A stretch of 64,000 nt of DNA. It comes from Microthrix sp041394405. GTDB taxonomy: Bacteria > Actinomycetota > Acidimicrobiia > Acidimicrobiales > Microtrichaceae. The notes under the pieces were generated by a model. The model saw only the letters and a program-made list of their open reading frames with translations. It was not told the origin of the DNA and searched no databases. A program made the position numbers and the translations under genes. The DNA is taken from NCBI GenBank assembly GCA_041394405.1, contig JAWKIF010000007.1, forward strand, positions 1 to 64,000, in the 5' to 3' direction. Positions 32,293-40,598 of this stretch are shown here, piece by piece. How positions within the stretch are numbered: position 1 is the stretch's first letter; the number at the start of each line of letters is the position of its first letter.

Positions 32293-34011
32293 ATGGCGTC
32301 GGCGCAGAGTTGGTCGAACCGGCTGGTCGGTTACCGTTCATGTGTGCGTTGGTCGGCGTCTCTTGGGGAGTGGGTGCGCCGAGAGAAACTGCTGGCCGCC
32401 TTTTTGGCTGGGTGTGCTGCCGTGTTCGCCGCTGGGGCGGTGCTTGGGGTGCCTCAGTTGTCTGTGGTTGGTGCGGTCGTTGCTGCGCTGGGCGGGTTGA
32501 TGAGAGCTGCTCTGGTCCTTGGGTATGGGGCCGTTGAGCGGCGCCAGGAGAACGTCAAGGCGAATTGGCATCTTCGGACACCCGTCGGCTCTGTGGCGGA
32601 GGTTGTGCCGACTGATATCGGCGTTGATCCTGCAGCGCAGTCGATCCTTCCGGGCGGTCGGAGACCCGAGTACGTCGAACGCATGAAGGACGCTGAGCTC
32701 AGCTCTGCACTGCGTGAGGCGGTGAGCGGTGGCGGTCCACGCATTGTTGTGGTTCGGGGGCCGTCGAAGGTTGGTAAGTCTCGGTCGTTGTTCGAGGCGT
32801 TGCGTCGGTCGGTGGGCGATGGTTGGTCGCCGCTCCTGGTTGCACCGGTTGATGGCGCAGCGGTCACGGCGGTGCTCACCCCGGGTGAGGAACCGACTGT
32901 CGATGCTGATCAGGCTGTGTTGTGGCTCGATGACCTGGAGCCGTTTCTGAACTCCGGTGTGAGTTGGCGAACTCTGAACGAGTGGAACGCTGTGGCCGAC
33001 GGTCGAGTCGTGGTGGCCACCTACGGGGGGAAGGGAAGCAGCCGTGTTGCGGACGAACGGAACTCTGCGCTCACGAGTGCTGCTCAGGAAGTCCTTCAAC
33101 ACGCAGCTGTTGTCACGCTGGGCGAGACAACGGAAGGTGAGGTGGCAGGGCTTCGGAGCCGGCTTGGCTCCAGTGACATGACGGCGGTTGAAGAACACGG
33201 TTTGGCGGCGTTTCTGGTTGCCGGCCCGCTGTTGGAATGGAAGCTGAACGATCGCCACCTTGACCCTGGCGAGCCCGAGTCACGTGAGGGGGTGGCTTGT
33301 GTCCACGCTGTTGTTGACTGGGCTCGGTGCGGGCGCACGGACCCGATACCGATTCCGGTCCTGCGCGGGTTGTGGGCTGGCCGGTGCCCGGGTGCCGAAG
33401 AGGACTCCTTTGATGTGGCACTGCGGTGGGCTCTCAAGCCTGTGGCCGGGTCGATCGCGCTGCTCACAAAGACTGCTGATGGAATCGAGCCGTTTGACTA
33501 CGTCGTCCGGCTGGTCGCCCAAGACGCCGGGGTTCCCTTGCCGGAGGACGAATACTGGGACGCTGCGATCGGGACAGCCGAAGATGGCATGGCTCTCGAC
33601 GTTGGTTCGCGTGCATATGAACAGGACCGTCTCGAGTTCGCATTGCAGGCCTATCGCAGAGCGGCCCGGTCGGCTTCGTCTCGGATCGCGACGATCGGCG
33701 GCTTCAACGCCGGCGTGGTCCTCGGGGAGTTGGGGCGTTCCGACGAGGCGATCGGTGTCTATGACGAGGTGGTCGCCCGGTACGGCGACGACACCGAACC
33801 CGCTGTCCGCGAACAGGTCGCCGGGGCGCTGGTCAGCAAAGGTGTCGTCCTCGGGGTGTTGGGGCGTTCCGACGAGGCGATCGGTGTCTATGACGAGGTG
33901 GTCGCCCGGTACGGCGACGACACCGAACCGGCCGTGCTGGAAGTGGTCCGGCTGGCTCGGGATTGGCTGAGTGACGACCAAGGCCAACACGGGCAGATGC
34001 CCGGCAAATAG
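32293..34011 (+). CDS. STAND-like P-loop NTPase with N-terminal TM region and C-terminal TPRs
   Basis: 572 residues from ATG 32293 (GTG 32344 possible). Two TM segments near the N-terminus (LLAAFLAGCAAVFAAGAVLG and LSVVGAVVAALGGLMRAALV). Walker A GPSKVGKSRS (about 155-164), Walker B-like VLWLDDLEPF (about 214). Downstream is a helical region (LAAFLVAGPLLEWKLNDRHL). The end has TPRs, including two nearly identical 43-residue units with GRSDEAIGVYDEVVARYGDD. Only about two clean units remain and then the chain ends, so it looks truncated relative to longer repeat arrays in such proteins. Codon use (many GTT, GGT, TTG) differs from the core genes. STAND-TPR proteins often serve in signalling or phage defence; that is inference here. 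Confidence 0.82.
   Translation: MASAQSWSNRLVGYRSCVRWSASLGEWVRREKLLAAFLAGCAAVFAAGAVLGVPQLSVVGAVVAALGGLMRAALVLGYGAVERRQENVKANWHLRTPVGSVAEVVPTDIGVDPAAQSILPGGRRPEYVERMKDAELSSALREAVSGGGPRIVVVRGPSKVGKSRSLFEALRRSVGDGWSPLLVAPVDGAAVTAVLTPGEEPTVDADQAVLWLDDLEPFLNSGVSWRTLNEWNAVADGRVVVATYGGKGSSRVADERNSALTSAAQEVLQHAAVVTLGETTEGEVAGLRSRLGSSDMTAVEEHGLAAFLVAGPLLEWKLNDRHLDPGEPESREGVACVHAVVDWARCGRTDPIPIPVLRGLWAGRCPGAEEDSFDVALRWALKPVAGSIALLTKTADGIEPFDYVVRLVAQDAGVPLPEDEYWDAAIGTAEDGMALDVGSRAYEQDRLEFALQAYRRAARSASSRIATIGGFNAGVVLGELGRSDEAIGVYDEVVARYGDDTEPAVREQVAGALVSKGVVLGVLGRSDEAIGVYDEVVARYGDDTEPAVLEVVRLARDWLSDDQGQHGQMPGK
33721..33929 (+). repeat. 129-bp period duplication inside the TPR coding region
   Basis: Copies begin at 33721 and 33850 (129 bp = 43 residues). 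About 80 consecutive bases are nearly identical, including synonymous sites, so the units were copied recently or kept alike by gene conversion. Confidence 0.9.
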
Positions 34012-34399
34012 ATGGCCACACATCAGACCGCTGACGCCACCGTCTTGGGCAAGGCGTTTCGCTCAAGTGCCGCTCAGGGGTTTTGGCGCTACCTGGCGCG
34101 CCAACCGCTGGCCCGTCGCGTGCGGTCGATTGCGTCGGCGTCTCAGAGTCGTCGACACGGATCGATCCGCCTGGCACAGACCCTGAAACACTCGGTAGCT
34201 CTGCGCAGAATCACAGCCTCTGGCCTATATCAGGTGTGCGATATCGGCCCCACTGCGGTACCGCAGTTTCACCTGGCAATTGCCCACCACCACCTGACAC
34301 CGCACAGGTCCGGATACGCATTGATCGACATGTGGTCAGGGCTTCCTAGTCAGTTCCGAGCAAGACCGAGCGCCGTCAGGTCGGACGAGGTCCCCCATA
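34012..34399. other. 388-bp stretch without a convincing gene
   Basis: The open frames here are not protein-like. It contains TTGGCGC/GCGCCAA (34083-34104), a possible weak terminator of the STAND gene, and a perfect 16-bp palindrome ACTGCGGTACCGCAGT at 34252-34267. The PIN toxin gene ends at its right side. Confidence 0.55.
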
Positions 34400-34825
34400 T
34401 CATGGCGTCGTCAACGCTACGGAGATTCCGATCGACTGAGCTGCTGCTCCGAGTTCGCGATCGCCCGTCACGAGGGCTAGTTCCCCGTCGTTGGCGAGGG
34501 CCGCAGAGGCAAGGTGTACTGCGTCATAGCCTCTGAGCCCGTGGGTTTGTGCGAGATCGCCTGCCGATACCGCCAGCTCAGCCGAAACCTCGATGTAGCC
34601 GATCTCCAGGGCGATCGAGTCAAGTTCGTCCACCGCTTGTTCCAACCCTTCAACGGTCAATCGACTCATTCGCCGCGCCTGGGCCAGCGCTGCCCGAGCT
34701 TCGGGATAGATCAGGCGTGTGCTGATGACGCGCGTCGCTTCGTTCCACAATCGTCCGCACGTCGGTGATGCAGGTTCGCTGACTAAAAGCGGAACGAGCG
34801 CAGAGGTGTCGAAGTACGCAATCAC
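34400..34825 (-). CDS. PIN-domain toxin (VapC-like)
   Basis: 141 residues from ATG 34825. Acidic active-site residues appear in MIAYFDTSALV (Asp6), LIYPEARAALAQA (Glu about 42), LRGYDAVHLASA (Asp about 100) and LVTGDRELGAA (Asp about 121), the normal quartet of a PIN ribonuclease. Such toxins cleave tRNA or rRNA when freed from their antitoxin. The start overlaps the antitoxin stop by 4 bp (ATGA), with the antitoxin upstream, as usual for these pairs. Confidence 0.9.
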   Translation of the reverse strand: MIAYFDTSALVPLLVSEPASPTCGRLWNEATRVISTRLIYPEARAALAQARRMSRLTVEGLEQAVDELDSIALEIGYIEVSAELAVSAGDLAQTHGLRGYDAVHLASAALANDGELALVTGDRELGAAAQSIGISVALTTP

Positions 34826-35079
34826 CGACGCTGCTCAGCGACCAGATCGCTCACGGTTCCGCTGCCACGAACGGGCGGAGCGGTGCGTGGGCGCTTTTCA
34901 TGAACTGGCGGCGAAATCAGACCTTCGCTGATGAGGCGGTCGATCGTGCGCGGCTGATCGAGTGGAACGAGCCGTGCTACGGCCTTGCCGTGGTCGGTCA
35001 CGGTCACATCGTGGCCTTTCCGCACGACGCTGAGATAGCGGCTGAGGTTGTCCCTGAGTTCTCTCACGCCAGCTTCCAT
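34822..35079 (-). CDS. Phd/YefM-type antitoxin of the PIN toxin
   Basis: 85 residues from ATG 35079 (MEAGVRELRDNLSRYLSVVR); the frame is open further upstream, but that part is not family-like. VTVTDHGKAVARLVPLDQP completes the Phd DNA-binding fold, and the C-terminal ISPPVHEKRPRTAPPVRGSG is the likely toxin-binding arm. It should neutralise the PIN protein and repress the operon. Pairing a Phd-type antitoxin with a PIN toxin is common in actinobacteria. Confidence 0.9.
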   Translation of the reverse strand: MEAGVRELRDNLSRYLSVVRKGHDVTVTDHGKAVARLVPLDQPRTIDRLISEGLISPPVHEKRPRTAPPVRGSGTVSDLVAEQRR

Positions 35080-35403
35080 CCCATGATTATGGCGCTTTCC
35101 AGAGCGGAAATCTAGCCACATGCGGTGACGTGGACACGAGCACCCTGGTTGTGAGTTGCCGAGCCCGTCTATCGGCCGCAGATAGAGCCACTGCTGCTGC
35201 GGCGGTGATCCGCCCAATAACGCCCGGCATAGTCACGACCCTTGTGACAACCACGGCGCACCACTTCGGCCCTTCCCGAACACCGCCTAATCCTGACCGA
35301 GAGCACCGATCAGTGTCATCAAGTTGGGCGGTAGCCCTAGCTGTCAGAATGGGGGTTGCCGGTTCAGCCAACCGGAATTAGTGAGGGCGGCGGAGGTGAG
35401 ATC

Positions 35404-35808
35404 ATGTCTGTGATGACTGAGGAGAACACTGAGGTGCGACGGGCGAGACGCTCGTGGCCGGCACGATACAAGCTGGACGTTCTCGAGGAGATCGACCGGG
35501 CGAAGTTGACCGGTGAGCCGGGTGCTGTCGGGGAGATCTGCCGGCGGGAGGGCCTGTATTCGTCGTTGATCACCGAGTGGCGCAAACAGCGGGACGCCGG
35601 TGCGCTCCGGGGGCTGACTGACACCAAACGTGGCCGGAAGGCCAAGGACCCCACCAGTGCCGAGTTGGCCCGCCTGCGTGCTGAGGTCACCAAGTTGGAG
35701 GAGAAGCTCGACACCGCCAACGAGCTCATCGTGGCCCAGGGAAAAGTATCGGCGCTCTTGGCGGAAATGTCCCGTCAGAGCGCCGAACCGAACACGACCA
35801 AGCCGTGA
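35404..35808 (+). CDS. IS3-type transposase OrfA (HTH)
   Basis: 134 residues from ATG 35404. A helix-turn-helix part (SWPARYKLDVLEEIDRAKL, GAVGEICRREGLYSSLITEW) binds the element ends. A leucine-zipper-like helix (ELARLRAEVTKLEEKLDTAN) follows for dimerisation. The stop overlaps the OrfB GTG by 4 bp (GTGA), so OrfB may be made by re-initiation as well as by the -1 frameshift known for IS3 elements. Confidence 0.9.
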   Translation: MSVMTEENTEVRRARRSWPARYKLDVLEEIDRAKLTGEPGAVGEICRREGLYSSLITEWRKQRDAGALRGLTDTKRGRKAKDPTSAELARLRAEVTKLEEKLDTANELIVAQGKVSALLAEMSRQSAEPNTTKP

Positions 35809-36830
35809 ACACGCTGATCGAACAGTGGGCGCCAAGGATCGGTGTTGACCGGGCCTGTCGGGCCTTCGGTGTGCACCCTCGGACCTGGCGATACCGCCGC
35901 CAGAAAGCCGAGGACCGCCTGCCGGAACGGCCGTCTCGGGCCAAACCCGCCGGGGAGCAACAGCACCACCCTGCCAAGATCGACGACGCCACCCGTGCTG
36001 AGATCATCTCGACGTTGTGTGAGCGCCGATTCTGTGATCTGGCACCCGCGCAGGTGTACACGACACTGCTCGACGAGAAGGTGTATTTGGCGTCGGTGTC
36101 AACGATGTACAGGGTTCTCCGGCAGGAGAACCTGACCGGTGAACGCCGGCGTGGGCATCGCCACAAAAGCCACACCGCACCGCAGGTGTCCGCTGATGGG
36201 CCACGGCAGGTGTGGTCGTGGGATATCAGCCGCCTGTGCGGGCCGGCGCCCCGGATCTGGTTCTACCTGTATGTGATCTTGGACATCTTCTCCCGCAAGA
36301 TCGTCGGCTGGTGTGTCGACACCGAGGAGACCGAAACGGTCGCGAAGCATCTGATCGGCGTCACCTGCGAACGCGAGAACATCGCGGCCGGTCGACTCAC
36401 GTTGCATTCGGACCGGGGCGCGCAGATGACGTCGACGACGATCGCTGAGCTCCTTGAGGACCTGTCGGTCACCAGGAGCCTGTCGAGACCGCGGGTGTCC
36501 GACGACAACCCGTACTCGGAGGCTGCATTCAAGACGGTGAAGTACCGGCCGACCTACCCGGACCGGTTCGACTCCATCGAGGATGCCCGGGTGTGGATGC
36601 AGGAGTTCGTCACCTGGTACAACACTGAGCATTACCATTCAGGTATCGGGTATTTGCATCCGGCTGATCTTCATGACGGGACCGCTGAGGCTGTCATCGA
36701 TGCCCGGCAGGCTGTCCTCGATGCTGCCTACCAATCCCACCCCGAGCGTTTCTTCGGGGGGCCACCCAAAGCCGCCCGGCCACCAGCTGCGGCGTGGATC
36801 AACAAGCCAACCATCCAAACAAAAAGCTAG
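35805..36830 (+). CDS. IS3-type transposase OrfB (DDE integrase core)
   Basis: 341 residues from GTG 35805. An N-terminal HTH_21-like part (ERRFCDLAPAQVYTTLLDEK, STMYRVLRQENL) precedes the rve integrase core. Catalytic residues: Asp in VWSWDISRL (about 145), Asp in LHSDRGAQM (about 205) and Glu in NPYSEAAFKTVKY (about 240). The C-terminal WYNTEHYHSGIGYLHPADLH is typical. Full length, no frameshift; probably active. Confidence 0.93.
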   Translation: MNTLIEQWAPRIGVDRACRAFGVHPRTWRYRRQKAEDRLPERPSRAKPAGEQQHHPAKIDDATRAEIISTLCERRFCDLAPAQVYTTLLDEKVYLASVSTMYRVLRQENLTGERRRGHRHKSHTAPQVSADGPRQVWSWDISRLCGPAPRIWFYLYVILDIFSRKIVGWCVDTEETETVAKHLIGVTCERENIAAGRLTLHSDRGAQMTSTTIAELLEDLSVTRSLSRPRVSDDNPYSEAAFKTVKYRPTYPDRFDSIEDARVWMQEFVTWYNTEHYHSGIGYLHPADLHDGTAEAVIDARQAVLDAAYQSHPERFFGGPPKAARPPAAAWINKPTIQTKS

Positions 36831-36861
36831 ATCAACCGGCAACAACCACTTGACAGCTTCC

Positions 36862-37122
36862 GTGGCCCACAACAAGACTGTTCCGTCCGAGGTGCTTCGC
36901 CACCTCGGATCTGGCCCAGATGAGGACGTGCGCGGGTGGGTTGCAATGAGGCGTGCCTGTCCGGCGGACGTGTTCGACAAGGTGGCATCAGATCCCGACT
37001 ATTCGGTACGACACACGGTGGCGTACAACCGAAGGGCCCCGCGCGAGATCCTTCAGCGGTTGGCGAGCGACCCTGAGCCAGGAATCGCAAGAGTCGCGTT
37101 AGAACGCTTGACGGACGACTGA
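36862..37122 (+). pseudogene. 3' fragment of a leucine-rich-repeat-variant protein cut by the IS
   Basis: 86 residues can be read from GTG 36862 to TGA 37122. It consists of about three 24-residue repeats: VAHNKTVPSEVLRHLGSGPD, EDVRGWVAMRRACPADVFDK, VRHTVAYNRRAPREILQRLA, like the LRV (HEAT-like) family. The repeat frame is open right up to the IS right end at 36855, with no upstream half seen left of the IS. So the 5' part was probably lost by IS-linked deletion. If translated at all, the product would be a short repeat piece. Confidence 0.7.
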
Positions 37123-37342
37123 CCGATCTGCAGAGATGGATATGTGGCCCCCACATGGCTACCTATGGGCCGTTGGCAGAGTTGAACGATAGCGTGACCG
37201 AAGACGTAGAGGCCGCTCAGGGTGTGAGAGGTGTCGCACAAGGCCCACCAGATCCGCACCCTCCTCCGTGAGCGCTGCGCGCAGGTGGTTCCAGCGAGCA
37301 CGGCGGGGGCCGGTCGATACGATCGGCCGGGGGCCCGATGCC

Positions 37343-37759
37343 GTGAGCACCACACCTGCAACCGTCGACGACGTGCATCGGTTCGCGGCGGGCATGCCCC
37401 ACGTGGATCGTCGCGATGGGCCGAAGGGCAACGCCGTCTACGCCGTGGGCGGCAAGTCGTTCGTGTTCTTTCGCAACCCCCGGGCCGACGCGGTCGACCC
37501 CGAGACGGGCGAACGCTACGACGACGTGATCGTGTTCTGGGTGGAGGACGAACACGAGAAGCGGGCGCTGGTGGACGACCCGGCGACCCCGTTCTTCGCG
37601 ACGGATCACTTCGACGGTCACCCCTCGGTGCTGCTGCTGGCCCGGCGGCTCGACGAGGTGTCGCTCGACCAGATCGAGGAGCTGGTCGCCGGCGCCTGGT
37701 TGGCCCAGGCATCGAAACGACGGGGCGATGCCTGGCTGGCCCAGCGCGGCGCTCGGTGA
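37343..37759 (+). CDS. MmcQ/YjbR family protein (DUF419)
   Basis: 138 residues from GTG 37343 (VSTTPATVDDVHRFAAGMPH). The family core follows: GKSFVFFRNPRADAVD, DDVIVFWVEDEHEKRALVDD, TPFFATDHFDGHPSVLLL, LDQIEELVAGAWLAQASKR. YjbR proteins are small, with a fold like the MotA C-terminal DNA-binding domain, and are of uncertain role. An upstream in-frame start at 37268 adds an Arg-rich tail that I reject. It marks the return to core-like codon use after the island and is convergent with the methyltransferase gene. Confidence 0.85.
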   Translation: MSTTPATVDDVHRFAAGMPHVDRRDGPKGNAVYAVGGKSFVFFRNPRADAVDPETGERYDDVIVFWVEDEHEKRALVDDPATPFFATDHFDGHPSVLLLARRLDEVSLDQIEELVAGAWLAQASKRRGDAWLAQRGAR

Positions 37760-37786
37760 CGCCCGCCCCGGAGCCGTGGTCGGCGC

Positions 37787-39232
37787 TTAGCCCGCGAACA
37801 GCCTGGCCAGCTCGGGTGCGGATTCCGGATCGGTCAGGTCCAGCGCTGCGAGCACGGGACGGTCCGGCCCCGTGAGCGAACGCAGCGCCTTGCCGCCCGG
37901 GCTGTGGGGAGCGGGCAGGTCGGTGCTGAGCAGCACCAGCGGGCGGGCGTGCTCGCTGAGATGGAGCACCGAGGCCACGCCCAGCGACCGCATGAGCACA
38001 TCGTTTCGCCGCAGTCCACCGACGCTTGCCGTCAGGCCGCCCGTCAGGTCGAAGGCCCAGGTGCGGCCCCTGCCATCGGTGGCCGACAGCGCCAACTCGA
38101 CACCCAGGCCCTTCGGCTTCCAGCCCGCCTGAACGTCGGCGAACCCGGCGGCGCCCACCATGGCGGCGGCCACGTCGGCCAGCTTGCGCCCCTGACGCAG
38201 GGCGCCGTCGACAGCGCGCTCACCTGGGAGGGATGCCGTCGAGCCCGCCAGCAGCTCCACGCCGGGTACCGGTGGCGCCGCCAGTCGCTCCAGCCGCTCG
38301 GAGGCCACCCGCTGCTTCGCCACCTCCAGGTAGGCGGGGTCGGTGTCGAACCCCACGAAGTGGCGGCCGGTGCGGACGGCGGCCACGGCAGTTGAGCCCA
38401 CCCCCATGAACGGATCGAGCACCAGATCGTCCCGGTAGGTGTAGAGGTCGATGAGGCGCTGGGGAAGCGCAACGGGGAACGGCGCCGGGTGGCCAACCCT
38501 GCTGGCCTGTTCGGGGGGCAGCTCCCACAGGTCGGTCGTGGCTTCCATGAACTCGTCGCGCGACACGGTGGCCACATGCGGCAGGCCCCGCCGTTGGCGC
38601 TCTGCCTGGTTCACCGCCCGGTCGAAGCGACCCTTGCCCGCCACCACAACCCGCTCGGTCACGTCACGCAACACCGGGTTGCCGGGGCGCTGAAACGAGC
38701 CCCAGGCGCACGACCCACCGGCCGCACGACCCTTCCACCACACCACCTCGCCCCGCAGCAGCAGCCCGAGGTCGGTCAGGATCTGCGTGACGTCGCCGGC
38801 CAGGGAGCGATAGGGGCGGCGCCCCAGGTTGGCGACGTTCACTGCGATGCGCCCTCCGGGTTCGAGCACCCGCTGACACTCGGCGAATACGTCGGCGAGC
38901 AACTGGAGGTACTCGAAGTACGTCGCAGGGATACCGTCGGTTCCCAGCGCCTCCTCATAGGCCTTCCCGGCGAAATACGGCGGCGAGGTGACCACCAGCG
39001 CCACCGAGTTGTCGGCCACCGCGTCCATGGAGCGGGCATCGGCGCAATACAGCTGATCGACTGCGGCGGGAGCGGCCACGGTGTCGTCGCCGGACAGCAC
39101 CGGGGGAACGAAGCGCCCGTAGAACGCGGAGGCGTCGTGTGCCTCCCTGCGGCCGGACCCGAAGTTGGACGTGGCGGTGGGACCCCTGCGGGGCCGTCGG
39201 TGCTGCTCCGGCAGGGCAACCGCGTCGCTCAT
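37787..39232 (-). CDS. Site-specific DNA methyltransferase (amino-MTase, beta-type order)
   Basis: 481 residues from ATG 39232. Motif IV VVTSPPYFAGKAYEEA (about 84-90) comes before the AdoMet motif LDPFMGVGSTAVAAV (about 265-280), the beta-class order of N4-cytosine or N6-adenine enzymes. SPPY favours N4C or some N6A enzymes. HFVGFDTDPAYLEVAKQRV follows motif I. About 150 extra C-terminal residues (from LAAPPVPGVELLAG) form a second domain I do not recognise, with LSATDGRGRTWAFDL and HARPLVLLSTDLPAPHSPGG. No endonuclease gene is adjacent. Its start overlaps the RHH gene stop by 4 bp. Confidence 0.9.
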   Translation of the reverse strand: MSDAVALPEQHRRPRRGPTATSNFGSGRREAHDASAFYGRFVPPVLSGDDTVAAPAAVDQLYCADARSMDAVADNSVALVVTSPPYFAGKAYEEALGTDGIPATYFEYLQLLADVFAECQRVLEPGGRIAVNVANLGRRPYRSLAGDVTQILTDLGLLLRGEVVWWKGRAAGGSCAWGSFQRPGNPVLRDVTERVVVAGKGRFDRAVNQAERQRRGLPHVATVSRDEFMEATTDLWELPPEQASRVGHPAPFPVALPQRLIDLYTYRDDLVLDPFMGVGSTAVAAVRTGRHFVGFDTDPAYLEVAKQRVASERLERLAAPPVPGVELLAGSTASLPGERAVDGALRQGRKLADVAAAMVGAAGFADVQAGWKPKGLGVELALSATDGRGRTWAFDLTGGLTASVGGLRRNDVLMRSLGVASVLHLSEHARPLVLLSTDLPAPHSPGGKALRSLTGPDRPVLAALDLTDPESAPELARLFAG

Positions 39233-39456
39233 GCCGAGACCTCGCTCGCCGCCGGCTCGGAGGAGCTCAGCCGCAGGGGCAACGCCTCCTCGACGGGCGG
39301 GAGGGCATCGAGATAGGCCTCCAGCGCCCTCGTCACCAGCAGGTTCGCCGAGACGTCTCGCTCCTCGGCCACCTGATGGAGATGGCGGTGCAGGCTGGCC
39401 GGAAGGCGAACCGCCGTCGGCACCCGGGTTTCATCGAACTGACGTGGACGGCCCAT
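39229..39456 (-). CDS. Ribbon-helix-helix (CopG/Arc-type) regulator
   Basis: 75 residues from ATG 39456: MGRPRQFDETRVPTAVRLPA then SLHRHLHQVAEERDVSANLL and VTRALEAYLDALPP. A beta-strand (TAVRLP) followed by two helices is the RHH DNA-binding fold. It lies first in a two-gene operon with the methyltransferase, and a tandem 21-bp repeat lies 27 nt upstream of its start, so it probably represses its own operon, as the control protein of an orphan methyltransferase. Confidence 0.85.
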   Translation of the reverse strand: MGRPRQFDETRVPTAVRLPASLHRHLHQVAEERDVSANLLVTRALEAYLDALPPVEEALPLRLSSSEPAASEVSA

Positions 39457-39483
39457 GGCCGAAACGGTACCGACGCGCCCTGA

Positions 39484-39525
39484 CAAACTGGTGGATACCG
39501 CGCGCAAACTGGTGGATACCGCGCG
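39484..39525. repeat. Tandem 21-bp repeat upstream of the RHH-methyltransferase operon
   Basis: CAAACTGGTGGATACCGCGC plus one G is repeated perfectly at 39484-39504 and 39505-39525. Two helical turns per unit place equivalent sites on one DNA face, as for an RHH operator. Confidence 0.88.
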
Positions 39526-39589
39526 CAGCAACGCGCGAGAACCTACGATGCCGCGCTGATGACGCCAGAAATCGTCACACCAGATCGCT

Positions 39590-40453
39590 TTACGGCGTGA
39601 ACGTGAGGTTCTCCACGACGGTGCGGGCGAGCTCCCGGTCGCCCGAGAGCACCACCTGGGGCTCCTCCACGTCCAGCACCGCCGCCGCCTCCACCCGGCC
39701 ACCGCACAGGCGCATGAAGGGGTCGACGTTGATGCGGATATGCGCCGTGGGCTCGCCCACCGCATCGGCGTCCACGAGTGCGGCCCGCCGCTTGCCGTCG
39801 ACCTCGCGCACCTGGACGACGAAGCGGGCCTCGGTCTCGCCGACCACCTCCACCTCCACGACGGCGCCCCCCGGAGCGCCCGCTCGCTTCCCGATGATCA
39901 TCGGCAAGGCCCCGGTTGCATTCACCGCCAACACCGATTCGACGACCGGCCCGTCAAGGTGACCCGGCAGCCCAAGGGCGTGGCGCACATCCTGCTCGTG
40001 CATCCACAGATCGAACACCCGGATGAGCATGAAGTCCCGATAGGACCCCGGGCCGGCCGGGGTCCAGGAGTCCTCGTCGAACTTGTCGGGAGGGTACCCC
40101 TCCAGCTCGGCTTGGCGCGTGGCCAGCGTCTCGCTCAGCTCGCTGCGGATCTCGGCCGGTGTTCGACTGCGGCGCAGCTCCACCGGCGCCTCCACCATGC
40201 GGCCGAAGTCGTCTCGCACGTGCGGAAGGTGATCGAGGGGCGGCGTCTCCTCAGCGACGCCCATCATCTGGCGTTCGACGCCGATCATGTGGCTGAAGCA
40301 GTCCTGGACGGTCCAGCCGGGCAGGTCCGTGGGGGTGCTCCACTGGTCGTCGGGCACCTCCTGGGCCAGCGCGACCGCTGCCGCGAACTGCTCGTTCAGC
40401 AGTGCCACCACCGGCTCGCCGGCACCGTCGTGATCGTCCCTGCTGTTCGTCAT
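39590..40453 (-). CDS. Mycothiol-dependent maleylpyruvate isomerase family protein (DinB-like)
   Basis: 287 residues from ATG 40453 (MTNSRDDHDGAGEP). The N-terminal DinB-like four-helix bundle contains the metal-binding His in DCFSHMIGVERQMMG (about 57) and DLWMHEQDVRHALG (about 155). The C-terminal part (about 190-287) is SCP2-like (VNVDPFMRLCGGR pattern). The family uses mycothiol, which fits an actinobacterium; the actual substrate is unknown since no aromatic-degradation gene is nearby. An upstream in-frame extension to 40696 overlaps other sequence and is not family-like. Confidence 0.85.
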   Translation of the reverse strand: MTNSRDDHDGAGEPVVALLNEQFAAAVALAQEVPDDQWSTPTDLPGWTVQDCFSHMIGVERQMMGVAEETPPLDHLPHVRDDFGRMVEAPVELRRSRTPAEIRSELSETLATRQAELEGYPPDKFDEDSWTPAGPGSYRDFMLIRVFDLWMHEQDVRHALGLPGHLDGPVVESVLAVNATGALPMIIGKRAGAPGGAVVEVEVVGETEARFVVQVREVDGKRRAALVDADAVGEPTAHIRINVDPFMRLCGGRVEAAAVLDVEEPQVVLSGDRELARTVVENLTFTP

Positions 40454-40598
40454 GGTGTGGCACCCCTCTCCCCGGTGGTCGCTCAGCACCGTAGCGCCGC
40501 GATGGGCGGTCGGGTCGACCCGGCGCATTGGCGCCCTGCGGCGACGCGGGGCAGGGTGGGCGCCCGCCGTGTCCCGCAACCAACGATCGGGAGGTGCC

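Larger units (their letters stand above)
35342..36855 (+). mobile_element. IS3-family insertion sequence
   Basis: About 1.51 kb with two overlapping ORFs and imperfect terminal inverted repeats. The left end reads TGTCAGAATGGGGGTTGCCG from 35342. The right end, reverse complemented, reads TGTCAAGTGGTTGTTGCCGG from 36855. Both continue GGTT, and one gap aligns them. Matching extends two to three bases outward, so the exact edge is uncertain. I find no target-site duplication in the 3-5 bp flanks. The transposase looks intact. Confidence 0.85.

Noticed and set aside
34012..34536. Plus-strand frame of 174 codons after the STAND gene
   Set aside because: It runs antisense through the PIN toxin gene and its sequence is not protein-like (many His/Ser/Arg, no pattern).
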